Source: Lachnospiraceae bacterium
GTDB lineage: Bacteria; Bacillota; Clostridia; Lachnospirales; Lachnospiraceae
Reading direction: 5' to 3'
Length of the DNA: 64,000 bases
Assembly: GCA_016286555.1 (NCBI GenBank)
Contig: JAEETA010000006.1
Location: 1 to 64,000, forward strand
In this document: positions 5,587 through 14,665 of the stretch, in pieces
Numbering within the stretch: position 1 is the stretch's first letter
Layout of the letters: every line of letters begins with the position of its first letter
The notes under the pieces: generated by a model
Databases searched by the model: none
Told to the model about the DNA's origin: nothing
What the model saw: the letters and a program-made list of their open reading frames with translations, nothing else
Program-made: the position numbers and the translations under genes

Positions 5587-7782
5587 TCATTTTTTCGGAT
5601 CTTCTGTGTCTTTCTTTTCGACAACTTGCAATGTTTCTTCCAGCTCCCGAATCCTCTTGCTTTTGCGGTACAGGAGAATGAAGAGAACCGTGAATGCTGC
5701 GACGCCGATCACGCAGGCTGCGATGGTCATGACCTTCGTTTTGGCAGATCCGACCTTGGTTTGAGTGTCTGTATCGGCCGCTGAGTTGACAGTATTGTCG
5801 GAAGTGGAAGAAGAGAAGGTGGCAGTGTCTTTGGTTGCATTCGTGCTTTCTTCCGATACCATATCCGAAACTGCCGGATCTGTGGTCAGCGCATCTGCGT
5901 TTGTCACTGCCTGATCCGGATTTTGTCCTTCGTCCTGAGCCATCTGATTTCCGTTTTCTCCTGCTTCATCCGCCATGGGAGGTTCCGGTGCTTTTCCCGT
6001 ATGAGCAGAAAGAGAAATGCCGTTTTTCCCTAAGGGAACCGCATGATCCAGACCGATGAATTTGCCGGAAGACTCGGCCCACAGCACGGGTTTTACCAGG
6101 GCGTATTTTTCCTCATCCCAGGTCTTGAAATCGTCCTTCACCAGGCCGCCGGTATCTCCGGAATTCGCATTGAAGCACCAGAAGGTGTGATGCAGGTGAT
6201 CAGAGGAAATGCGGTCCCGCAGACACTCCATCCAGGTGAGATTCTTGCCGGACATAAAACCGCCCCACTCACCGATGAGGACGGGAGCAATGTCCTCCTC
6301 CGCAATGTAGAGCCAGTAATCGTGCCATGCATCACGATAGAGGGAACTTCCGTCAAAGTTCCCGGTAAACCAGGGCTGTTCGTAAACGAGAGGACCGTAG
6401 TCGTGGGGAGAATAGACAATCTGTTTGTTCCGCTCCGGGTCCCCGAAGTCGATGGGATAGTCCTTCACTGCCATGAGGTTGGCACCCCACCAGGTGTTGT
6501 AGTAATCAGAATCCTTCGAAGAGGTGAAATTGTTGGTCTTCGGATTGGTGGGATAGATCTGGATGCCTTCGATGACGATGAGGGCGTGAGGGTTCACATC
6601 CAGGATGGCATTGCCTGCACGCTCTGCCGCCCGCTTCCAGTTGTTGGCATCATTCGAATCGTTCCAGATGGCGTGAGGCGTTTCGCTTGCCTTGCCGTGA
6701 GGCTCGTTCTTCAGGTCGTATGCGACGATGGTGTCATAATTTTTGTATCTGTCCGCGATCCAGGTGAGAGCTTCCACATATTTGTCTTCCGAGATCTTAC
6801 TCGTATACCATACGGGATGGTTGTGACCGGAGGCATCGGTGTTGGCGGAGTGGATGTCCACCATGACCTTGATGCCGTTTTCCTCGCAGAGGGTCAGTAC
6901 ATAGTCGAAGATCTCCAGGGAATTGAGGCCGCTGAGTGAAGCGTTTTCCGCGTGGTTGTAATTGGCCTCCGGGTATTTCCCTGCTTTCCACTCCAGCAGA
7001 AGCTCTGCCGACATGGGAATCCGCATCAGGTTAAAACCGTGATCTGCGATGGCTTTGATGGAGGTTTCCAGAGAGGCACTCCAGAGTCCGTCGAAGAGAT
7101 TGGTACCGGTGTTGTAACCGAACCAGTTTAATCCGGTGAGCCATACTTCTTCGCCATTCAGATCAACGATCCGGGAGCACTCCGTGGTGAGCCAGTCATC
7201 CCCGGCTTTGCCGTAGGTGCTGACTGCAGGAGAGGAGAAACCGGAGAGCTTCTCAGCGCCGTTTCCGCCATCGGAACCACCATTTCCGCCGTCTTCGGAG
7301 TTGCCGTCATTCCCGGTATTACCGCCGTCTCCGGTGTCACCGGTGTTTCCGTCATTGCCGCCATCGGGCGCCGTTCCGGAGCCCGTGACACTGACGAGCT
7401 TTGCTTCCGTGATGTCCGAGCCTTCCACCTGGATCCCCACATTGGAAGAAAGAGCCCAGGCGTTGGGACCGTCCGCGCGAACGACTGCGGTGACCTGACT
7501 GCCGCTTACGGTATAACTGTCAAATCCCCAGCCGGAGGCGGAGGAGACGGTGCCGTCAAACTCCGCAACAGCCGTGACGGTCATGTATTCGGAGCAGTTT
7601 GTGAGGTCAAAGGTGATCTGGCCGCCGGACCCCCAGAGATTGGTGGTGACATTTTCCCCGGAGGGCTTTCCTGCGGCAGCCGCAAGACTGCCTGCGCTTA
7701 AGGGTGAGAAGCAAAGAGACAGGACAAACGCCGCCAGAACGGCGGAGAAGATCCTTTTGATGCGATGGCCGGATGTGTTCAT
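5587..7782 (-). CDS. Membrane-anchored GH5 endoglucanase-like glycoside hydrolase
   Basis: A 731-residue exported protein. Order: signal peptide (~1-37); a beta-rich module (~45-135, NVTTNLWGSGGQITF...WGFDSYTVSG) that looks like a carbohydrate-binding domain of uncertain family; a Gly/Asn/Asp-rich linker (~138-180); a GH5 catalytic domain (~190-560) with TGLNWFGYNTG near its start, the acid/base Glu360 in LKNEPHG and the nucleophile Glu505 in IGEWGG; a Ser/Thr/Asp-rich spacer; one transmembrane helix (~685-706); and a charged cytoplasmic tail (KSKRIRELEETLQVVEKKD) that may coil. It lacks dockerin, SLH domains and an LPXTG signal, so it is held at the membrane through its C-terminus. The likely substrate is a beta-1,4-glucan. 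The start has GGGAG 6 bases upstream. The terminator at 5546-5577 ends it. Confidence 0.9.
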   Translation of the reverse strand: MNTSGHRIKRIFSAVLAAFVLSLCFSPLSAGSLAAAAGKPSGENVTTNLWGSGGQITFDLTNCSEYMTVTAVAEFDGTVSSASGWGFDSYTVSGSQVTAVVRADGPNAWALSSNVGIQVEGSDITEAKLVSVTGSGTAPDGGNDGNTGDTGDGGNTGNDGNSEDGGNGGSDGGNGAEKLSGFSSPAVSTYGKAGDDWLTTECSRIVDLNGEEVWLTGLNWFGYNTGTNLFDGLWSASLETSIKAIADHGFNLMRIPMSAELLLEWKAGKYPEANYNHAENASLSGLNSLEIFDYVLTLCEENGIKVMVDIHSANTDASGHNHPVWYTSKISEDKYVEALTWIADRYKNYDTIVAYDLKNEPHGKASETPHAIWNDSNDANNWKRAAERAGNAILDVNPHALIVIEGIQIYPTNPKTNNFTSSKDSDYYNTWWGANLMAVKDYPIDFGDPERNKQIVYSPHDYGPLVYEQPWFTGNFDGSSLYRDAWHDYWLYIAEEDIAPVLIGEWGGFMSGKNLTWMECLRDRISSDHLHHTFWCFNANSGDTGGLVKDDFKTWDEEKYALVKPVLWAESSGKFIGLDHAVPLGKNGISLSAHTGKAPEPPMADEAGENGNQMAQDEGQNPDQAVTNADALTTDPAVSDMVSEESTNATKDTATFSSSTSDNTVNSAADTDTQTKVGSAKTKVMTIAACVIGVAAFTVLFILLYRKSKRIRELEETLQVVEKKDTEDPKK

Positions 7783-7970
7783 GATGTTCTCCCAGGTAGC
7801 TGATTTGTGCGGTCACGGAAACTATTTTTGCGATTTGATCGCAGTCTGCGCCACACGGAAGATATTTTACACTTTTTTCAGCGATAATGCTATTTTTCGT
7901 GATATTTTGCGGTTTTGGATGAAAAGGGAGGCGGAAATGGCAAAATCAGCCCCGGAGACTGCAAAAAATG

Positions 7971-7999
7971 TTGAAAAACGGCGATGTTTCGTATATAAT
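7971..7999 (+). promoter_or_regulatory. Promoter of the SEC-C protein gene
   Basis: TTGAAA (7971-7976), 17-base spacer, TATAAT (7994-7999): a near-consensus sigma-A promoter giving a leader of about 145 bases. The rest of the 7783-8151 gap holds the GH5 upstream region, where I see no convincing minus-strand promoter. Confidence 0.8.
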
Positions 8000-8027
8000 A
8001 CCGTCTATATGTTGATGAGTATGAAGC

Positions 8028-8107
8028 GATTTCCTGCGAAGTCAGGGAATCAGCGGATTGCGAATGCATGTAGAAGTGCGAAAGCAGCGAAGCTGCGAAG
8101 CAATTCG
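8028..8107 (+). other. Structured 5' leader of the SEC-C gene
   Basis: Two stem-loops lie in the transcribed leader: GATTTCCTG/CAGGGAATC (8028-8051) and CGGATTGC/GCAATTCG (8054-8107), the latter enclosing GCAGC-GAA-GCTGC. No known riboswitch class is recognised. Confidence 0.5.
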
Positions 8108-8151
8108 TGGTATCAACAAAGAAGAATAAAGGTATAAAGGACGAGAAGAAA

Positions 8152-8658
8152 ATGGCATTACTGGATCAATGGAAAGACATCGCCTACAACGAGAATGAAA
8201 GCAGAGAGAAGCTGGAGAAGCTTTGGAATGTCTACTTCATCAAGGAGAAAGGCGTATACGAGAAGCTGCTGAAGAATCCCGACGAGGTCGTCACCGGCAC
8301 CGTAAAAGAGCTGGCTGAGAAGTACGAGCTCTCCCTGATGGAGATGACCGGCTTCCTGGACGGCATCAACGACAGCCTGGTAGCTCCCAACCCCATCGAC
8401 GAGATGGAGGAGGATACCGAGGTCCGCATCGAAATCGACAAGGCCCTTCTGTACAAGAACATGGTAGCTGCCGGCGCAGACTGGCTGTACAACCTGCCCG
8501 AGTGGGAAACCATCTTTGACGAGGAAACCCGCAAGGAGCTCTACAAAGAGCAGAAGAGATCTACCACCATCGTCAAGGAAACGAAGGTATATCCCAATGA
8601 TCCCTGCCCCTGCGGCAGTGGCAAGAAGTATAAAAAGTGCTGCGGCAAAAAGGCGTAA
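8152..8658 (+). CDS. SEC-C metal-binding domain protein
   Basis: A 168-residue soluble protein starting [20 protein letters not shown], preceded by AGGACGAG. The body (~1-140) is acidic and helical, with [20 protein letters not shown]; the C-terminus is a classical SEC-C zinc motif, [20 protein letters not shown], with the C-x-C-x8-C-C pattern shared with the end of SecA. The motif binds zinc and often contacts ribosomes or translocation factors, but proteins of this form, common in Lachnospiraceae, have no firmly assigned role. It follows a near-consensus promoter and a structured leader and appears to be a single-gene unit. A GTG at 8107 is in frame but lies in the leader hairpin. Confidence 0.85.
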   Translation: MALLDQWKDIAYNENESREKLEKLWNVYFIKEKGVYEKLLKNPDEVVTGTVKELAEKYELSLMEMTGFLDGINDSLVAPNPIDEMEEDTEVRIEIDKALLYKNMVAAGADWLYNLPEWETIFDEETRKELYKEQKRSTTIVKETKVYPNDPCPCGSGKKYKKCCGKKA

Positions 8659-8665
8659 TGAATTC

Positions 8666-8695
8666 AGGAGGGCTTTCCGTTGGGAGTGCCCTCTT
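8666..8695 (+). terminator. Probable terminator after the SEC-C gene
   Basis: Stem AGGAGGGC/GCCCTCTT (8 pairs, one G-U) with a 14-base loop; the T run (ATTTTT) comes several bases later, so it is weaker than a canonical terminator. Confidence 0.45.
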
Positions 8696-8770
8696 GTGCA
8701 ATTTTTAGGAATGATGCGAAGCAGCGAAGCAATCCGTTGCATCATGTGAGTAAAATCCAGGGAGCTGCAT

Positions 8771-9400
8771 ATGGATAAAACACAGAAAAACTTAAGGACC
8801 GGCGCATACATTGCATCCGTCTGTTACATCGTGGTAGGCCTGGTGGCCATCGTTATGCCGGAGAGTATGCTGAAACTCCTGATCTACATCGTGGGCGGTG
8901 CCTGCATCGTAGGCGGAGCGATCTTTGTGATCAATTACCTGATCCGGGATGTGAAGATCAACTATTTCCGAAATGATTTTCTCCACGGACTGGTGGCGAT
9001 CCTGCTGGGCATCATCGTGATCCTGAAGTGGGAGACCGTGATTTCCATGGTTCCCCTGTGCCTGGGAATCCTGGTGATGATCAGCGGCTGCATCAAACTG
9101 CAGAACGCCATTGACTTAAAGCGCATGAATTCCAAATCCTGGACCCGTCTTCTGATCGTGGCAGTGGTCAATCTGGTACTGGGTGCCGTTCTGGTGGGCA
9201 ATCCCTTCAAGACCACTGTGCTGCTTTTGAGAGTCCTGGGTGTTGGCCTGATCTTCAGCGGTGTCACGGATCTCTTTTCCACCAAATTTTTCTCTAAAGT
9301 TTGGAAAGAGCAGGAAGTGACAGCTACCGCTACCGAAGTGGATCCTGCCGAAAAAACCGCAGAAGATGCGGAAGTTAAGGCAGATGAGACAGAGAAATAA
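8771..9400 (+). CDS. DUF308/HdeD-family membrane protein
   Basis: A 209-residue protein starting MDKTQKNLRTGAYIASVCYI, with a GGAG site 6 bases before the ATG. Five to six hydrophobic helices occupy residues ~12-165 in the paired pattern of the DUF308 (HdeD) family, e.g. LKLLIYIVGGACIVGGAIF and LLRVLGVGLIFSGVTDLF. The C-terminal ~35 residues are soluble, acidic and Ala/Glu/Thr-rich. HdeD was linked to acid resistance in Escherichia coli, but family members in Firmicutes lack a defined function. It lies 101 bases before apt on the same strand and may be co-transcribed. Family call firm, role unknown. Confidence 0.85.
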   Translation: MDKTQKNLRTGAYIASVCYIVVGLVAIVMPESMLKLLIYIVGGACIVGGAIFVINYLIRDVKINYFRNDFLHGLVAILLGIIVILKWETVISMVPLCLGILVMISGCIKLQNAIDLKRMNSKSWTRLLIVAVVNLVLGAVLVGNPFKTTVLLLRVLGVGLIFSGVTDLFSTKFFSKVWKEQEVTATATEVDPAEKTAEDAEVKADETEK

Positions 9401-9501
9401 AGAGAATGAAATCACCGAAATCCCCAATGGGACTCGGTGAGGACGGCAAAACATACAATGCATGCATGCAGGCACCGGCAGCGGTGCGGAAAGGAACCGA
9501 T

Positions 9502-10026
9502 ATGAAAAAACTTGAAGAGTACGTAGTAAGCATTCCCGATTTTCCCGAGCCGGGTATCATTTTCAGAGATGTGACCAGCGTTCTGCAGGACGCAGAGGGC
9601 CTGCACCTGGCCATCGACACCATGCAGAAGCTTATCGACGATCTGGATTATGACGTGGTCGTCGGTCCCGAGTCCAGAGGCTTTATCTTCGGAACTCCTC
9701 TGGCATACAACAATCACAAGCCTTTCGTGCTGATCCGCAAGAAGGGCAAGCTTCCCCGCGAGACCGTGGAGAAGACCTACGATCTGGAGTACGGCACAGC
9801 AACCATCGAGATGCACAAGGACAGCATCAAGCCCGGTCAGAAGGTTCTGATCGTTGACGACCTCATCGCTACCGGCGGTACCACCCAGGCTATGGTGGAG
9901 CTCATTGAGTCTCTGGGCGGCAAGGTTGTGGGTGTCTGCGTTCTGATGGAGCTGGCAGGCCTGAAGGGCAAGGAGAAGCTGGGTGATATTCCTCTGTTCT
10001 CCGCTATTGTTTACCCCGGAAAGTGA
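9502..10026 (+). CDS. apt: Adenine phosphoribosyltransferase
   Basis: A 174-residue enzyme converting adenine and PRPP to AMP and diphosphate in purine salvage. It starts MKKLEEYVVSIPDFPEPGII after GGAAAGGAA; a longer in-frame ORF begins at 9406 but lacks a site. The protein shows GIIFRDVTSVLQD near the N-terminus, a VVVGPESRGFIFG block and the PRPP-binding motif VLIVDDLIATGGT (~120-132). Length matches bacterial Apt. It is followed by rel after 70 bases, the common apt-rel pairing of Firmicutes that places purine salvage beside (p)ppGpp control. Confidence 0.95.
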   Translation: MKKLEEYVVSIPDFPEPGIIFRDVTSVLQDAEGLHLAIDTMQKLIDDLDYDVVVGPESRGFIFGTPLAYNNHKPFVLIRKKGKLPRETVEKTYDLEYGTATIEMHKDSIKPGQKVLIVDDLIATGGTTQAMVELIESLGGKVVGVCVLMELAGLKGKEKLGDIPLFSAIVYPGK

Positions 10027-10096
10027 TCTGACAGGTGAAAAGAAAGTAATCTACTCAAATAAGGGAGAGTATCCCACTGAGAAAGGAGGTACGCGC

Positions 10097-12400
10097 ATGA
10101 CGGATCCCAAAGAGCTTCCGGGTGGAGTGATCGATGATACGGAAGTAGAGCCGGTAGTGACCTTTGTGTCCCCGGAAGAATTGCATGAGCAGTTGATCGC
10201 CACCGTGCGCAGATACCACCCCAGTGACGATCTGTCCCTGATCGAGAAGGCTTACGAGACCGCCTGCGAGGCCCATTGCCAGCAGGTGAGAAAGTCCGGT
10301 GAGCCCTATATCATCCATCCCCTGAATGTGGCCATTATCCTGGCAGATCTGGAGATGGATAAGGAAACCATTGCCGCAGGCCTTCTGCACGATGTGGTGG
10401 AAGACACCAAGATGACGGAGGAAGACCTGGAGCGGGAGTTCGGCCCCGAGGTGGCCAGTCTGGTAGACGGCGTCACCAAGCTGGAACAGATCCCCCTGTC
10501 CACCGACATGGATCAGAACCAGGCGAAGCTGGAGATGCAGGCAGAGAACCTGCGGAAGATGTTCCTGGCAATGGCAAAAGACATTCGTGTCATAATGATC
10601 AAGCTGGCAGACCGTCTTCACAACATGAAGACTCTTCAGTACCAGAGTCCCGCCAGCCAGATCCGTATTGCCAGAGAGACTCTGGATATTTACTGTCCCA
10701 TCGCACAGCGTCTGGGTATCAGCAAGATCAAAGTGCAGTTGGATGACCTGGCTCTCATGTACCTGGAGCCGGAGGCATACAACGAGCTGGAACGGAGCAT
10801 CCACGCCCAGAAAGAAGAGCGGGAAGCCTATATCAAGAGCATTGTGGGTGAGGTCAGCGGATACATCCGCGAGGCCGGCATCGAAGCTACCGTTTACGGA
10901 CGTGTGAAGCACCTCTTCTCCATCTACAAGAAGATGAAGAACCAGAACAAGACGCTGGATCAGGTCTATGACCTGTTCGCTGTCCGTATCATTGTGGACT
11001 CGGTGCGCAGCTGTTACGAAGTGCTGGGTATCATGCATGAGCATTACATGCCCATCCCCGGCCGCTTCAAGGACTACATCGCAATGCCGAAGTCCAATAT
11101 GTACCAGTCCCTGCATACCACCCTGATGGGTACCACCGGTCAGCCTTTTGAGGTGCAGATCAGAACCTTCGAGATGCACAAAGCGGCGGAATACGGTATC
11201 GCGGCCCACTGGAAATACAAGGAGAACTCCGCAGGTCTCCACAGCGTCCACGGCGAGGAGGAGAAGCTGACCTGGCTGCGCCAGATCCTGGAGTGGCAGC
11301 AGGATCTCTCCGACAACAGCGAGTTCATGAGTCTGCTGAAGAACGACCTGGATCTGTTCTCCGATCACGTTTACTGCTTTACCCCTACCGGTGAGGTGAA
11401 AAATCTTCCCGTAGGTTCCTGTCCCATCGATTTTGCCTACAGCATCCATTCCGCCGTGGGTAACCGCATGGTGGGAGCCCGTGTCAACGGCAAGCTGGTG
11501 CCCATCGAGTACCAGATCAAGAACGGGGACCGTATCGAGATCATTACCTCCCAGAACACCAAGGGACCCAGCCGTGACTGGTTGAACATCGTCAAGAGTA
11601 CCCAGGCCAAGAGCAAGATCAATCAGTGGTTCAAGAACCAGTCCAAGGAAGACAACATCGCCAAGGGCAAGGAACTGCTCCACGCTTATTGCAAGGCCAA
11701 GGGCATCAACCTTTCCGAAATGCTGACTCCCGCTTACCAGCAGGAGATCATTACCAAATATGCGTACCATGACTGGGATTCCATCCTGGCGGCTGTGGGC
11801 CGCGGCGCTCTGAAGGAGGGGCAGGTCATCAACCGTCTCCGGGAGCTCTACGAGATGGATCATCCCCGTGTCCTGACCAACGAGGAGATCATGGCTTCCA
11901 TCGCCGAGTCCAATGCCACCCTGGGCAGGACCTCCGTGCGACATGCCAAGAGCGGTATCGTGGTCAAGGGTATGACAGACCTGTCGGTTCGTTTTTCCAA
12001 ATGCTGTAATCCTGTACCCGGGGACGAGATCGTCGGTTTCGTTACCAGAGGAAGAGGCATTTCCGTTCACAGAACGGACTGTATCAACGTACTGAATCTG
12101 CCGGAATTTGAACGGGCCCGTCTCATCGATGCCCAGTGGCAGCAATCCGACTCCGAGGAGCGTTACATGGCGGAGATCCGGATCTATGCCAACGACCGTA
12201 CCGGTCTCCTGGCAGATATTTCCAAAGTCATGACGGAGCGCAACATTTCCATTCACGCCCTGAATACCAGGACCAACAAGCAGGGAATCGCCACCCTGAC
12301 CTTAAGCTTTGAAATTTCCGGCAAGGAAGAACTGGCAAGGCTGGTGGAGAAACTCCGGGGGATCAGCGGCGTCATCGACATTGAGAGAAGTGTGGGATGA
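10097..12400 (+). CDS. rel: Bifunctional (p)ppGpp synthetase/hydrolase Rel
   Basis: A 767-residue stringent-response enzyme starting MTDPKELPGGVIDD, with a strong GAAAGGAGGT site 8 bases before the ATG. Domain order: HD hydrolase (~65-200) with YIIHPLNVAIILADLE and the catalytic pair in LLHDVVED (98-99); synthetase (~250-370) with VYDLFAVRIIVDS, GRFKDYIAMPKSN, QSLHTTLMG and AAEYGIAAHWKYKE; TGS (~400-460) with DHVYCFTPTGEVKNLPVGS; a zinc/helical region with KCCNPVPGDEIVGF; and a C-terminal ACT domain. Both catalytic domains keep their core motifs, so it should make and degrade (p)ppGpp. It overlaps the next gene by 4 bases (ATGA), implying coupling. Confidence 0.96.
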   Translation: MTDPKELPGGVIDDTEVEPVVTFVSPEELHEQLIATVRRYHPSDDLSLIEKAYETACEAHCQQVRKSGEPYIIHPLNVAIILADLEMDKETIAAGLLHDVVEDTKMTEEDLEREFGPEVASLVDGVTKLEQIPLSTDMDQNQAKLEMQAENLRKMFLAMAKDIRVIMIKLADRLHNMKTLQYQSPASQIRIARETLDIYCPIAQRLGISKIKVQLDDLALMYLEPEAYNELERSIHAQKEEREAYIKSIVGEVSGYIREAGIEATVYGRVKHLFSIYKKMKNQNKTLDQVYDLFAVRIIVDSVRSCYEVLGIMHEHYMPIPGRFKDYIAMPKSNMYQSLHTTLMGTTGQPFEVQIRTFEMHKAAEYGIAAHWKYKENSAGLHSVHGEEEKLTWLRQILEWQQDLSDNSEFMSLLKNDLDLFSDHVYCFTPTGEVKNLPVGSCPIDFAYSIHSAVGNRMVGARVNGKLVPIEYQIKNGDRIEIITSQNTKGPSRDWLNIVKSTQAKSKINQWFKNQSKEDNIAKGKELLHAYCKAKGINLSEMLTPAYQQEIITKYAYHDWDSILAAVGRGALKEGQVINRLRELYEMDHPRVLTNEEIMASIAESNATLGRTSVRHAKSGIVVKGMTDLSVRFSKCCNPVPGDEIVGFVTRGRGISVHRTDCINVLNLPEFERARLIDAQWQQSDSEERYMAEIRIYANDRTGLLADISKVMTERNISIHALNTRTNKQGIATLTLSFEISGKEELARLVEKLRGISGVIDIERSVG

Positions 12401-13068
12401 GTATGGGTGATATCAAGATCGGTCGCATGACCATCGGCGTCTACGGAACCAATTGCTATTTCCTCTATCGGGAGGACTGCCCTGACTGTGTGGTGATCGA
12501 TGCTCCCGACGAAGGAGAGAAGGTCGCAGCCCGGCTGGAGAGCAAGGGCTTTCACATTCGCGGGATCCTGCTGACCCACGGACATTTTGATCATGTCTGG
12601 GGCGCTGAGGATCTGAGAAAGGCTGCGAACGGATATGCAAAGGAGCGGGGCGAGGAGCCCGTGCTGCTGTATGCCCTGGACGCGGAGGAAGAGCTGCTCC
12701 ACGACACGGAGATGAATGTTTCCGCAGCTATGCACAGACCCGTGACCGTTACCCCTGACAGATATCTGAAGGACGGAGAGGAACTGACTCTGGCAGGTAT
12801 CACCTTCCGGGTCATCGCAACCCCGGGACATACCGCGGGAAGCGCCTGCTTCTACGTGGAGGAAGGGGGATTTTTACCTGCGGGTGATACCCTCTTTGAA
12901 GAGTCCGTGGGCAGGACCGATTTTCCCACGGGCAGTATGAGCGCCCTGGTGCGTTCCGTCCGGGAGAAACTGTTCGTGCTGCCGGATGATACGAAGGTGT
13001 ATCCCGGCCACGGAGATCCCACCTCCATCGGACATGAGAAAAAGTACAACCCCTTTGTGGCGGAGTGA
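12397..13068 (+). CDS. MBL-fold metallo-hydrolase (glyoxalase II-like)
   Basis: A 223-residue metallo-beta-lactamase-fold hydrolase. The zinc motif is THGHFDH (~60-66), followed by TPGHTAGS, AGDTLFEESVGR and VYPGHGDPT, the usual order for the YcbL/glyoxalase II-like subgroup. This small MBL protein is a standard member of the rel-mbl-hemZ-hisS cluster in Clostridia; its substrate is probably a thioester or similar ester, but is unproven. Start is the ATG overlapping the rel stop (ATGA); an ATG 6 bases later is equally possible. It overlaps hemZ by a single base. Confidence 0.88.
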   Translation: MSMGDIKIGRMTIGVYGTNCYFLYREDCPDCVVIDAPDEGEKVAARLESKGFHIRGILLTHGHFDHVWGAEDLRKAANGYAKERGEEPVLLYALDAEEELLHDTEMNVSAAMHRPVTVTPDRYLKDGEELTLAGITFRVIATPGHTAGSACFYVEEGGFLPAGDTLFEESVGRTDFPTGSMSALVRSVREKLFVLPDDTKVYPGHGDPTSIGHEKKYNPFVAE

Positions 13069-14564
13069 TGATGGACATTCGAAATCAATATATCTATGTG
13101 GAACCGGAGCTCTATACGACCGATGTGTTGGCCATGCTCCGGTCCTTTTTTCCTGAAAAGAATCTGAAAGTAGCCGTGCCGGAGAGCCGCCCCGAAATCT
13201 TGGAAGAGGCTTCCCGGGACGGGTATTTTTGTACCGTAAAATGTGACGGGCATGCCGCTTCCATCGAAGCCTTCGGCAAGAACTTCACCTATCCCGAGGA
13301 TCCGAAAGCGGGAGACGCTTTGACGGACAAGGCCTTCAAAAAGGGCCTGGGCGCCTTTCTCTACCGGATCCTGCAGGAGGAGACGGGACGGAGCCTGCCC
13401 TGGGGAAATCTGAACGGCGTCCGGCCTACGAAGCCCGCGTATCAAGCATTGCAGGCAGGGAAGACCCGGGAAGAGATCCTGGAGACCTATGCAGGAGAGC
13501 ATTTTGTCAGTGAGGAAAAAGCAGCTCTTTCCGTGGATATCGCAGGAAGAGAATTAGAACTCCTGAAACGATTTGACCATGAGGGGGCCGGCGTCAGTGC
13601 CGGGTACAGTCTCTACATCGGGATCCCATTTTGTCCCAGCACCTGTCTGTATTGTTCCTTTACCTCCTTCCCCATCGCGGCCTATCGCGGGGAGACGGAC
13701 CGGTATGTGGACTGCCTGTTGCGGGAGCTGGAGGGCACCGTAAAGCTCATGGGCGGGAAAGCACCGGATACGGTCTATGTGGGAGGCGGTACTCCTACTA
13801 CCCTGACGGCGCCCCAGATGGACAGACTTCTGGGAGAACTGGCGTCTCAGCTGGATCTGACAAATATCGCAGAGTTTACCGTGGAAGCGGGGAGAGCGGA
13901 TTCCATCACCCCGGAGGTGCTGGAGGTCATGAAACGCAGAGGTGTGTCCCGGATCTCCATCAATGCCCAGACCATGCAGCAGAGGACCCTGGACGTTATC
14001 GGCAGGAGAGCCTCCGTGGCCCAGGTCCGGGAAGCCTATACCATGGCACGGGAGTGCGGCTTTGACAACATCAACATGGACCTCATCCTGGGACTGCCGG
14101 GAGAGACGGCAGAGGATGTGGCGGATACCATGGAGCAGGTAAAGGCCCTGCGTCCCGAGTCTCTGACGGTCCATTCCCTGGCCATCAAGAGGGCTTCCGC
14201 TCTGTCCCGGATCATCGAAGAGAAGGGAATGCCGGTACTGGAAAACACCGCCGAGACCATGGAGATTGCAGCCCGGGGCGCTGCGGAGATGGGGCTTTTG
14301 CCTTACTACCTGTACCGACAGAAAAACATGTCCGGGAATTTTGAGAACGTGGGCTATGCCCTGCCCGGAAAGTACGGGTACTACAACGTGCTCATGATGG
14401 AAGAACTCCAGAGCATCCTTGCCCTGGGAGCCGGGGTGGTGAGCAAAAGCGTCCTGCCGGGACCTCCTCTGCAGATCCGCAGATGCGAGAATGTGAAGGA
14501 TGTACGCCTGTACATGGACATGACGGAGGAAATGGTCCGCCGGAAGGAAGAACTTTTCGCGTAA
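13068..14564 (+). CDS. hemZ: Coproporphyrinogen dehydrogenase HemZ-like radical SAM protein
   Basis: A 498-residue radical SAM protein. An N-terminal region of ~160 residues unique to HemZ precedes the radical SAM core with C189-x3-C193-x2-C196 (IPFCPSTCLYCSF), then YVGGGTPTTL, EFTVEAGRADSIT, GVSRISINAQTM and NMDLILGLPGET, which align with oxygen-independent coproporphyrinogen III oxidase (HemN). HemZ is annotated in haem synthesis, although many anaerobes that carry it lack a complete pathway, and no other hem genes are in this window. It starts in a TGATG overlap with the MBL gene. GTG 13065 and ATG 13071 are alternatives. Confidence 0.9.
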   Translation: MMDIRNQYIYVEPELYTTDVLAMLRSFFPEKNLKVAVPESRPEILEEASRDGYFCTVKCDGHAASIEAFGKNFTYPEDPKAGDALTDKAFKKGLGAFLYRILQEETGRSLPWGNLNGVRPTKPAYQALQAGKTREEILETYAGEHFVSEEKAALSVDIAGRELELLKRFDHEGAGVSAGYSLYIGIPFCPSTCLYCSFTSFPIAAYRGETDRYVDCLLRELEGTVKLMGGKAPDTVYVGGGTPTTLTAPQMDRLLGELASQLDLTNIAEFTVEAGRADSITPEVLEVMKRRGVSRISINAQTMQQRTLDVIGRRASVAQVREAYTMARECGFDNINMDLILGLPGETAEDVADTMEQVKALRPESLTVHSLAIKRASALSRIIEEKGMPVLENTAETMEIAARGAAEMGLLPYYLYRQKNMSGNFENVGYALPGKYGYYNVLMMEELQSILALGAGVVSKSVLPGPPLQIRRCENVKDVRLYMDMTEEMVRRKEELFA

Positions 14565-14665
14565 ATACGGGGATTTTTCCCGAATTTCGAATCCTTCGGA
14601 TGATGGTAAACCAAGTGCCCTTGTGATATAATGAAAGTTGACTTCTTGAGCAGGGAGGAAGGCAT

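Noticed and set aside
7240-7370. Tandem repeat or CRISPR-like array in the GH5 gene
   Set aside because: It is the in-frame Gly/Asn/Asp linker; units are irregular and no spacers exist.
7937-8137. ORF starting MAKSAPETAKN with GGAGGCGG upstream, before the SEC-C gene
   Set aside because: It overlaps the near-consensus promoter at 7971-7999 and the leader hairpins, and its basic, low-complexity end looks non-coding.
10055-12256. Open frame of 733 codons opposite rel
   Set aside because: Antisense shadow of the rel gene with no ribosome site or domain.
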